A stretch of 6,737 bases of DNA from Microbacteriaceae bacterium (GTDB lineage Bacteria; Actinomycetota; Actinomycetes; Actinomycetales; Microbacteriaceae): contig JAUZFY010000309.1 of the NCBI GenBank assembly GCA_030840185.1, positions 1 to 6,737 on the forward strand. Reading direction: 5' to 3'. The notes below the pieces were generated by a model that was given only the letters and a program-made list of their open reading frames with translations, was not told the origin of the DNA and searched no databases. The translations under genes were made by a program, and so were the position numbers. Within the stretch, counting starts at the first letter, position 1. The number at the start of each line of letters is the position of its first letter. This document shows positions 1 through 4,942 of this stretch, in pieces.

Positions 1-54
1 CGCGAGCCCCACCGGGCCTCCGCCCACCACGAGCACGTCGACGTCGACGCTCAC
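1..54 (-). CDS. FAD-dependent oxidoreductase, 5' end only (third gene of phenolic-lipid operon)
   Basis: Only the first 18 codons are in the window; the gene continues beyond the left edge. A GTG start gives MSVDVDVLVVGGGPVGLA. The beta strand followed by GGGPVG (residues 11-16) is the dinucleotide-binding (Rossmann) fingerprint at the N-terminus of FAD-dependent monooxygenases and geranylgeranyl-reductase-like flavoproteins. The GTG overlaps the TGA of the upstream methyltransferase gene as GTGA, and no strong Shine-Dalgarno precedes it, so translation is probably coupled. Established knowledge: in the Streptomyces griseus srsABC cluster the third gene, srsC, is a flavoprotein hydroxylase that oxidises the alkylresorcinol ring towards a quinone. 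I infer the same role here from position. The catalytic part is not visible, so another flavoenzyme is possible. Confidence 0.75.
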   Translation of the reverse strand, partial: MSVDVDVLVVGGGPVGLA

Positions 55-590
55 GTCATCGGCTCGAGGTCTGCCAGCGCCTTCTCCTCCGTCGGGATGC
101 GGAACCCGAACAGCAGAATCGCGTTCACCACCGTGAATACGATGGCGGTGACCCAGGCCGTGTGCACGAGCGGCAGTGCGATCCCTTCGGCGATCACCGC
201 GGCATAGTTTGGGTGCGAGAAGAAGCGGTAGGGCCCGCCGGTGACCCGCCCGGCGCCCGGAACAATGATGACCCGTGAGTTCCACTGGTGACCAAGCGTG
301 TTGATGCACCAGTACCTCAACACCTGGCAGCCGAGCGCGATGACGAGCATCGGCCAACCGAGCCAGCCGATGAATGGACGATCGGCGAGGAACACCTCGG
401 CGAGGCATCCGAGTAGCAGGGCGGTGTGCAGAGCGACCATGAACGGGTAGTGGCGCTGGCCGAATTCCTTCCCTCCCCGTTCGAAGGCCCACGCGGCGTT
501 GCGCTTCGAGAGCGCGACCTCATACAGGCGCTCTCCCCCGGTGGCGAGGATGAGCGCGGCGAAGAGCACCTGCGAGGTCACGTCGGCCAT
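51..590 (-). CDS. Isoprenylcysteine carboxyl methyltransferase-family membrane methyltransferase (SrsB/YpbQ-like)
   Basis: A 179-residue, strongly hydrophobic integral membrane protein with roughly four to five membrane segments. Family motifs: ERLYEVALSKRN at 20-31, RYW at 92-94, LGHQW at 99-103, GPYRFFSHPNY at 119-129 with E135, and RIPTEEKAL at 164-172. The second half holds the S-adenosylmethionine-binding signature of the ICMT family. Established knowledge: bacterial members next to type III polyketide synthases (SrsB of S. griseus, BpsB/YpbQ of Bacillus) O-methylate alkylresorcinols or alkylpyrones rather than prenylated proteins; I infer that role here. The ATG was chosen because family similarity begins there. 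The frame is open 78 codons further upstream, but that part lies inside the PKS gene and reads as arginine-rich nonsense. It overlaps the PKS 3' end by 13 bases and the next gene by 4, suggesting one transcript with translational coupling. Confidence 0.92.
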   Translation of the reverse strand: MADVTSQVLFAALILATGGERLYEVALSKRNAAWAFERGGKEFGQRHYPFMVALHTALLLGCLAEVFLADRPFIGWLGWPMLVIALGCQVLRYWCINTLGHQWNSRVIIVPGAGRVTGGPYRFFSHPNYAAVIAEGIALPLVHTAWVTAIVFTVVNAILLFGFRIPTEEKALADLEPMT

Positions 591-1645
591 CGCAGCAGCA
601 CCAGCTCCGCGCTCACCCCGGGGCCGAGCGCGAACAACACGGTGTCTTCGCCGGGTAAAAGCGGGCGTAACAACTCGTCGGAGAGGATGTGAAGCACCGA
701 CGCCGACGACAGGTTGCCCACCGCGGCGAGCGACCGCCAGCTGTTGTCGAGGGCGCCATCGGGCAGTCTGAGCGCCGATTGGAATGACTCGAGCACCCTC
801 GGGCCGCCGGGGTGGGCGATCCACCGCTCGACATCGTCGAGCTCGAGGCCGTTTTCCCGCAAGAAGGTCGTGACATCGGCGCCAAAGTTCGCCTCGATGA
901 GTTCCGAGACCTGGGCGGTGAGGATGATGCGAAAGCCGGTCTCGCTCGCATTGAAGCCGATCACCGCCTCCGTGTCCGGGTAGAGCTGGCTGCGCGTGGC
1001 GATGACATCGGGACCGGTGATCGCCATGTGCGCCGCCCGTTCGGCGCCCACCATCACAACCGCGGCGGCACCGTCTCCAAAGAGCCCGGTGGCAATGAGG
1101 TTGGCCATGGAATCATCGTCCCGTTGGAAGGTGAGCGAACAGAGCTCGACCGCCAGCAGGACTCCGACATCGTCCGGGTGGCCAATCAGGTAGTCGTTGA
1201 CCCGAGCGATGCCAGCGGCACCGGCAACGCATCCCAGTCCGTACATCGGGACTCGCTTGACGTCGGTGCGCAGGCCGAGCCTGGCCACGAGAAGGGCATC
1301 GATCGACGGCGCCGAGATCCCTGTGACCGAGGTGAACATCACGAAGTCGATGTCCTCGGGAGCAAGGCTGGCGGTGTCGAGGGCGTCCCGAAGGGCCTGT
1401 TCCGCGAGATTCGCCGCAACCTCGATGAACATTCCGTTGGACTTGGTGAACGTGGTCTCGTCCCGGTAGCGCTCGATAGGCATGACAAGATGCCGGGTGT
1501 CCACGCGGCTCGCGCCGTGCAGTCGTCGCAGTACCGCTTGCGTGCTGGCGTTCTGAGTCACCATCGGGGCGATGGTGTCGGTAATCTCCCCCTGGGAATA
1601 GGTGAAGGCCGGAAGCGCTGAGGCGACGGCTGCAATGCGGGCCAT
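578..1645 (-). CDS. Type III polyketide synthase (alkylresorcinol/alkylpyrone synthase-like)
   Basis: A 355-residue homodimeric-type ketosynthase of the chalcone/stilbene synthase superfamily, of normal family length. The catalytic triad is intact: C139 in MYGLGCVAGAAG, H278 in WIAHPGG, and N311 in GNLSSAS. The substrate-loop motif near the C-terminus reads LGPG (340-343) where plant enzymes have FGPG. Established knowledge: such bacterial enzymes extend a fatty acyl starter with malonyl-CoA and cyclise it to an alkylresorcinol or alkylpyrone. The following methyltransferase and flavoprotein genes give the order of srsABC of Streptomyces griseus, whose phenolic lipids insert in the membrane and affect penicillin resistance. 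I infer a phenolic-lipid product; chain length and cyclisation mode cannot be read from sequence alone. The ATG is the first possible start: an in-frame TAG lies three codons upstream, and that TAG is part of a TAGCGT -10-like box. No Shine-Dalgarno is visible, so translation may be leaderless. Confidence 0.95.
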   Translation of the reverse strand: MARIAAVASALPAFTYSQGEITDTIAPMVTQNASTQAVLRRLHGASRVDTRHLVMPIERYRDETTFTKSNGMFIEVAANLAEQALRDALDTASLAPEDIDFVMFTSVTGISAPSIDALLVARLGLRTDVKRVPMYGLGCVAGAAGIARVNDYLIGHPDDVGVLLAVELCSLTFQRDDDSMANLIATGLFGDGAAAVVMVGAERAAHMAITGPDVIATRSQLYPDTEAVIGFNASETGFRIILTAQVSELIEANFGADVTTFLRENGLELDDVERWIAHPGGPRVLESFQSALRLPDGALDNSWRSLAAVGNLSSASVLHILSDELLRPLLPGEDTVLFALGPGVSAELVLLRWPT

Positions 1646-1651
1646 TCGGCG

Positions 1652-1657
1652 ACGCTA
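1652..1657 (-). promoter_or_regulatory. Predicted -10 box of the PKS operon (leaderless)
   Basis: Read on the minus strand, TAGCGT (TANNNT) is followed by exactly six bases (CGCCGA) and then the ATG of the PKS gene. In actinobacteria this spacing puts the transcription start at or next to the start codon. No good -35 hexamer is present at 16-18 bases upstream. No Shine-Dalgarno lies between the box and the ATG, which supports a leaderless message. Confidence 0.5.
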
Positions 1658-1676
1658 ACACTTTTCACGATGGTTT

Positions 1677-1692
1677 CTCGATTGCTTTCGAG
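1677..1692. promoter_or_regulatory. Perfect 5-bp inverted repeat, possible operator at the PKS -35 position
   Basis: CTCGA, a six-base spacer (TTGCTT), then TCGAG: a perfect palindrome with half-sites 11 bases apart, about one helical turn. It covers the place where the -35 element of the PKS promoter would lie relative to the predicted -10 at 1657-1652. A dimeric regulator could bind here. Half-sites this short occur by chance, so this is a candidate only. Confidence 0.3.
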
Positions 1693-1756
1693 GGGTTGAC
1701 TGCGCCGCTCATCACTGGTGGCACGGCACGAAACGCGACTGACCCTCCCGGCGGTC

Positions 1757-1762
1757 TACCGT
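1757..1762 (+). promoter_or_regulatory. Predicted -10 box of the EamA transporter gene (leaderless)
   Basis: TACCGT (TANNNT) is followed by exactly six bases (TGACCT) and then the GTG start at 1769. The geometry is the same as at the PKS gene and at the monooxygenase gene. No Shine-Dalgarno lies before the GTG, and the -35 region (around 1734-1739) is a weak match. Confidence 0.5.
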
Positions 1763-1768
1763 TGACCT

Positions 1769-2665
1769 GTGCCATCCATCCCGACCGAACTCCGGACCTC
1801 GCGCTCGATCGCCGTCGGCCTGGTCGTCACCGGCCTCGTTTTTCAGGAAGTTGGCGCATCCTTTGCGGTGTTGCTCTTCCCGACGGTGGGGGCCATCGGC
1901 ATGGTGTCGCTTCGACTGGCGTTTTCGGCGATCATTCTGTTGGCGACATTCCGCCCGTCTCTTCGCGGCTACGGCCGTGCCGACTGGCTGACCGTCGTCG
2001 CGTTCGGGATCGCGCTCGCGGGCATGAACGCGGTCTTCTACGAGGCCCTCGCCCGAGTCCCGCTCGGAGCGACGGTGACCATCGAGGTGCTTGGACCGCT
2101 GGTGCTCTCCGTCGTGATCAGCCGAAAGGCGTCGAGCTGGTTGTGGGCGGTGCTCGCCTTCGCCGGCGTCGCTCTGCTCGGCCAGGACAGCTTCGGCCCC
2201 CTAGACCCGGTCGGCGTCGTGTTCGCCTTCGGCGCCGCCGTAATGTGGGCGGCGTACATCTTGCTTTCCGCGCGCACCGGAAGGCACTTTCCCCGGTTCG
2301 ACGGCCTGGCGATAGCAATGGCGATCGGGGCGATCATCACGGTCCCATTCGGCGTCGCCACCGTCGGGGCGGGGCTGTTCCGTCCAAACATCCTGCTGCT
2401 CGGTGCTGCCGTCGCGCTGCTGTCGTCGACGATTCCGTATGCTCTCGAGCTCGTCGCCCTTCGCCGGCTGCCCTCGGCGACCTTTTCCATTCTCATGAGC
2501 CTGTCTCCGGCAATCGCGACGGCTGCGGGTTTCGTGCTTCTTCAGCAGAAGCTCAACTGGACCGCGTTCGTCGCGATCGCGCTCGTGATCACGGCGAGCA
2601 TCGGTGCCGTGCGAAGCGCCGCCCGCCGAACGGCGAGTGTGGAGCTGCCGGAACCGCTCGGCTGA
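1769..2665 (+). CDS. EamA/DMT-family exporter, RhtA-like (threonine/homoserine efflux type)
   Basis: A 298-residue integral membrane protein with about ten hydrophobic helices, two EamA repeats, and a short polar C-terminal tail. RhtA-type landmarks are present: EVGASFAVLLFPTVGA at 27-42, LRL at 48-50, GMN at 85-87, VPLGATVTIEVLGPL at 97-111, STIPYALELVAL at 220-231, and SILMSLSPAIA at 240-250. The ELVALRRLP to LMSLSPA stretch closely follows what I recall of E. coli RhtA. Established knowledge: RhtA exports threonine and homoserine by proton-coupled transport in the cytoplasmic membrane; the actual substrate here is not known. The GTG start is favoured because the mature topology begins shortly after and a TACCGT box sits six bases upstream. 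The gene is divergent from the PKS operon across 123 bases and convergent with the cysteine-rich protein gene, so it is probably transcribed alone. Confidence 0.92.
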   Translation: MPSIPTELRTSRSIAVGLVVTGLVFQEVGASFAVLLFPTVGAIGMVSLRLAFSAIILLATFRPSLRGYGRADWLTVVAFGIALAGMNAVFYEALARVPLGATVTIEVLGPLVLSVVISRKASSWLWAVLAFAGVALLGQDSFGPLDPVGVVFAFGAAVMWAAYILLSARTGRHFPRFDGLAIAMAIGAIITVPFGVATVGAGLFRPNILLLGAAVALLSSTIPYALELVALRRLPSATFSILMSLSPAIATAAGFVLLQQKLNWTAFVAIALVITASIGAVRSAARRTASVELPEPLG

Positions 2666-2706
2666 TCGGGCCAGGTGCTCGGCGCGGCTGCTCGGCTAGG
2701 GCGTTT

Positions 2707-3342
2707 CTAGGCGCGTGACGAGACGGCCGGGTGGTCATCCGGAAGCGAGTGTCGCGCACCCTGCCCGAGGAGGGCAACGTTTTTCGCCTCCCACTCGCGC
2801 AGGAGTCGGCGTTGCGGCTCGATCGCCTTCCATTCCGGACAGGCGGCGGTTGCCCGCCCACACGTGCAGCATTCCGCCGTGGTGGCGTCCCGGTGCAGCA
2901 CGTCGAGCCGCCAGATCACCGCCATCAGGCGATCGCTCCGCCGGTTGGCGAGCTCGGTGTTCCGGTCCGCCCGCTTCTGAACCTCGTTCTGCAACAGGGT
3001 GCGGATGCTCCCGCCGTGCGACTCCTCGAACCGATCGGCGATCACGTCGCGAAGGCCGGCGACCTCGCGAGTCAGCTCCGCGATCTGCCGTGCCGACGAT
3101 GCCGCGCCGGAGTCCGCTTCATCGATCGTGCGCCGATGTTCCTCGCTGAGGTCTGCGTATCGCTCCGCCCACATTTTCACGTGGTCGAGATCCCGACGCT
3201 CGGCTTTGCCGTCGCCGAAGTGCCTCGAGCAGAAGGCACAGACCACCTGATCGTTCGGTGACGTGAACCGGAACGGCTGCATCGCGCGGCAGCAATAGCA
3301 TTCTGCGTCGACGTCGGTGTGCAGTGGGTGGGCGTGCGGCAC
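2707..3342 (-). CDS. Hypothetical cysteine-rich, putative zinc-binding coiled-coil protein
   Basis: A 211-residue soluble protein I do not recognise as a characterised family. Near the N-terminus C15-X2-C18 and C35-X2-C38 form a CxxC-X16-CxxC pattern typical of a treble-clef or zinc-ribbon site. A long charged helical stretch follows (about 55-150: WAERYADLSEEHRR, then QIAELTREVAGLRDVI) that looks like a coiled coil. A second cysteine cluster follows: C158, C159, C161 and C168, with H150 nearby, ending in CPEW. The C-terminus is basic then polar. There is no signal peptide or membrane segment, so it is probably cytoplasmic. The GTG start is supported by a GGAGA five bases upstream. It lies 103 bases downstream of the PrsW-type protease gene on the same strand, so co-transcription is possible. 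Metal binding is inferred from spacing only; nucleic-acid binding or redox sensing are both possible. Confidence 0.85.
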   Translation of the reverse strand: MPHAHPLHTDVDAECYCCRAMQPFRFTSPNDQVVCAFCSRHFGDGKAERRDLDHVKMWAERYADLSEEHRRTIDEADSGAASSARQIAELTREVAGLRDVIADRFEESHGGSIRTLLQNEVQKRADRNTELANRRSDRLMAVIWRLDVLHRDATTAECCTCGRATAACPEWKAIEPQRRLLREWEAKNVALLGQGARHSLPDDHPAVSSRA

Positions 3343-3346
3343 AGAA

Positions 3347-3351
3347 TCTCC
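3347..3351 (-). promoter_or_regulatory. Ribosome binding site of the cysteine-rich protein gene
   Basis: On the minus strand GGAGA lies five bases (counted from GGAG) to four bases before the GTG start at 3342. This fixes a GTG rather than an ATG as the start codon. Confidence 0.75.
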
Positions 3352-3445
3352 GTTCGCTCGTACGGACTCTCAGCACAGGTTACATAAGGACACGCTTCGG
3401 TTTCGTCACGCGCGTCCCCCGCTCGCCGCCGGGTCATCCAACTAG

Positions 3446-4411
3446 CTATTCCGGAGGCCCGGCCAACGCGGCCGCCCGACGGGCCGCAATCGATCGACGG
3501 GTCGGGCGGCCGAGCGCGATCCAGAGCGCCAAAATTCCCAGAACCGTGGCGAGCGCGAGACCGACTATATACAGGGTTGTGGCGAGGTTGGAGGCGGCGT
3601 GTGCCGTTCTCGGCATCAGGAACCCGTATTGCAGTTGCTCGAGCGCATTGCCGGTAAAGACCAGCGCGAGGAACGACGAGATACCGCCCATCGAATCCCA
3701 CAGGGCGTGCAGAATGGCCACGCCAACGTAAGTGGCGAGGATCAGAAATGACCAGCGAAAGCGATCCCTTCCGCGCGCGACGCCAAACAGTGCAGCGCCG
3801 ATGATGGCGGTCCACAAGACGTGACCGACCGGAGCGAGGATGGCGCGGAGCATCTCCGTCTGAAGGAGAGAAGTGAGGTCGATGCCCTGCGCCGTGATGG
3901 CGGCATTGAAGGCGTAGCCGGCGGACTCGAAGGCCGCGAACCCGGCGCCGATGGTGGCGCCGAGCAACGCCCCCTGCCTCGCGGTCTTCCCCAGGACCCG
4001 CCAGCCGACGATGACGAGGATGGCCGCCTTTACGAACTCCTCGATAAACCCGACCATGATGTAGGTCCAGAAGTTCGCGTTCAGGTTCGCCTCGAGGAGC
4101 GAGGCGCCGAGCACCCCGCTCATGCCACCGACGAAGAACGCGAGGATTACCTGCAGAACGCTGACGTTCCCGGCGACTCGCTCGACGACGAACAGGACGA
4201 CGCAAAACGGGACGAGAAAACTTCCAATCAGGATCAGGGTAGGAATGAGATTCGAATTGAGGGTCACGCCGGTGACAACGACGGTGACGGCCCACAGGAT
4301 GAGTCCGGCGATAAGCGTCTTCCACCACCAGCCGTGGCGGTGATGCGGATGAACACCTGGCGCATCCGTTTGAGCAATTGAAGTCATCACAGTTTTCGTT
4401 TCATCGTGCAT
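3446..4411 (-). CDS. PrsW-family intramembrane metalloprotease
   Basis: A 321-residue polytopic membrane protein with about eight to nine hydrophobic segments and a short, basic cytoplasmic tail. All hallmark motifs are present: GFIEEFVKAA at 121-130 (E124, E125), FAAFESAGYAF at 158-168 (E162), APVGHVLWTA at 193-202 (H197), and ILHALWDS at 233-240 (H235, D239). Established knowledge: these conserved Glu/His/Asp residues are the proposed metal-binding active site, and B. subtilis PrsW cleaves the anti-sigma factor RsiW at site 1. No sigma or anti-sigma gene is in the window, so the substrate is unknown. The N-terminus has a histidine-rich patch (HPHHRH, 21-26) before the first helix, which may simply be a metal-binding or charged lead-in. 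The first ATG follows an in-frame TGA by four codons; a second ATG at codon 9 is an alternative. Neither has a clear Shine-Dalgarno. Confidence 0.93.
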   Translation of the reverse strand: MHDETKTVMTSIAQTDAPGVHPHHRHGWWWKTLIAGLILWAVTVVVTGVTLNSNLIPTLILIGSFLVPFCVVLFVVERVAGNVSVLQVILAFFVGGMSGVLGASLLEANLNANFWTYIMVGFIEEFVKAAILVIVGWRVLGKTARQGALLGATIGAGFAAFESAGYAFNAAITAQGIDLTSLLQTEMLRAILAPVGHVLWTAIIGAALFGVARGRDRFRWSFLILATYVGVAILHALWDSMGGISSFLALVFTGNALEQLQYGFLMPRTAHAASNLATTLYIVGLALATVLGILALWIALGRPTRRSIAARRAAALAGPPE

Positions 4412-4425
4412 CGGCCAACCAGGTC

Positions 4426-4431
4426 ACAATA
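4426..4431 (-). promoter_or_regulatory. Possible -10 box of the PrsW-family gene
   Basis: On the minus strand TATTGT matches TATAAT at four of six positions and lies 14 bases before the ATG at 4411, giving a very short leader. A TTGACA just upstream is only four bases away, so it cannot be the paired -35. The true -35 position (about 4449-4454) falls between two GGGGGTA repeats. Confidence 0.35.
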
Positions 4432-4441
4432 TCGCTGTCAA

Positions 4442-4460
4442 TACCCCCGTGTGTACCCCC
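4442..4460. repeat. Paired TACCCCC direct repeat upstream of the PrsW-family gene
   Basis: TACCCCC occurs at 4442-4448 and again at 4454-4460, separated by GTGTG, so the period is 12 bases. On the minus strand these read GGGGGTA twice and span the spacer and -35 zone of the predicted PrsW promoter. Tandem sites about one helical turn apart suggest a possible regulator-binding site; chance in a C-rich stretch is not excluded. Confidence 0.35.
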
Positions 4461-4508
4461 CAAGCCCACCGGCGTCCATACTGGACTGAACCGGCGTCCT
4501 CGCGGACT

Positions 4509-4527
4509 ACAACACCACCGGCGTTGT
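4509..4527 (+). promoter_or_regulatory. Imperfect inverted repeat in the leader of the DUF7882-like gene
   Basis: ACAACACC, three-base loop ACC, then GGCGTTGT: eight pairs with one A-C mismatch, followed by a short T run, ending seven bases before the Shine-Dalgarno of the gene at 4544. It could be an operator or a small leader hairpin. It is too weak and too close to the start codon to call a terminator for anything. Confidence 0.2.
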
Positions 4528-4533
4528 TTTCAC

Positions 4534-4539
4534 GGGAGA
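4534..4539 (+). promoter_or_regulatory. Ribosome binding site of the DUF7882-like gene
   Basis: GGGAGA ends four bases before the ATG at 4544, a good Shine-Dalgarno that fixes this start. It contrasts with the three genes in the window that appear leaderless. Confidence 0.75.
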
Positions 4540-4543
4540 TGTC

Positions 4544-4921
4544 ATGGGACAACTCATCTACGGTGCGCTTGCCCTCACCGTCAACATGGACGACCTCACA
4601 CTTCTTCACCTTCAGGTGGCGATGGGCGCGAAGCTGCGTCATCACGAAAGCTTCTTTCTCTCGTGGAGTCGCGGCCCGAACGAGGAGGACGGCCGCAGCA
4701 CCGTGTGGATAAGTGGCGGAATTCCGCTGGTCTTTGCCTACGAAACGCGCACCCCGACGGTGATCGACCGTAGCTGGGTCGAGAAACTCGTCGCCGAAGC
4801 ATCCAACCGGGGCTCGATCGACCTTGACGACCACAAGCCGACAACGGAGAACCCGTCCGATCAACGCGCGGGTATCAAGCCCCCATCAGCACCCAGACGA
4901 CGGGCGCGACCGGGTGGCTGA
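4544..4921 (+). CDS. DUF7882-like small conserved protein of unknown function
   Basis: A 125-residue soluble protein. The pattern MGQLIYG at the start, LHLQVAMGAKLRHHESFFLSW at 21-41, GRSTVWISGGIPLVFAY at 50-66, and IDRSWVEKLV at 74-83 matches, from memory, a family of roughly 100-residue proteins common in Microbacteriaceae (DUF7882; sometimes misnamed as an ATP-dependent DNA ligase in databases). I see no catalytic motif, membrane segment or signal peptide, so no function can be assigned. The conserved core ends near residue 95; the remaining 30 residues are hydrophilic and end in an arginine/proline-rich tail (PRRRARP), probably disordered. It is divergent from the PrsW-family gene (132 bases apart) and convergent with the monooxygenase gene, with only 21 bases between the stops. 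Confidence 0.85.
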   Translation: MGQLIYGALALTVNMDDLTLLHLQVAMGAKLRHHESFFLSWSRGPNEEDGRSTVWISGGIPLVFAYETRTPTVIDRSWVEKLVAEASNRGSIDLDDHKPTTENPSDQRAGIKPPSAPRRRARPGG

Positions 4922-4942
4922 CATCCGCAGCACCAACGACGC

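Noticed and set aside
591..824. 78-codon N-terminal extension of the methyltransferase frame
   Set aside because: It lies within the PKS coding region, is arginine/alanine-rich, and lacks any family similarity; homology starts at the ATG at 590.
812..1621. Long open frame on the plus strand (269 codons)
   Set aside because: It is antisense to the PKS gene, whose catalytic residues are all intact on the minus strand; the plus-strand translation is low-complexity charged sequence, as expected from high-GC antisense frames.
1696..1724. TTGACT at 1696-1701 as the -35 of the transporter promoter
   Set aside because: The hexamer 17 bases downstream is TGGCAC, not a -10, and the well-placed TACCGT box is far too distant to pair with it.
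2656..2706. Three GCTCGGC copies and a CTAG pair after the EamA gene as a terminator
   Set aside because: The repeats are direct, not inverted. The CTAG stem is only four pairs and has no T tract, so no intrinsic terminator can be supported between these convergent genes.
1696..2718. Long open frame (340 codons) overlapping the EamA gene in another frame
   Set aside because: Its translation is rich in Arg/Pro/Gly with no membrane pattern, while the frame from 1769 gives a clean RhtA-like protein.
3177..4328. 383-codon minus-strand frame spanning the PrsW and cysteine-rich genes
   Set aside because: It is a shifted-frame shadow; the overlapping frames contain the recognised PrsW motifs and the CxxC pairs.
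4424..4864. Minus-strand frame opposite the DUF7882-like gene
   Set aside because: The plus-strand gene has a good Shine-Dalgarno and family resemblance; the opposite frame runs through the divergent promoter region and resembles nothing.
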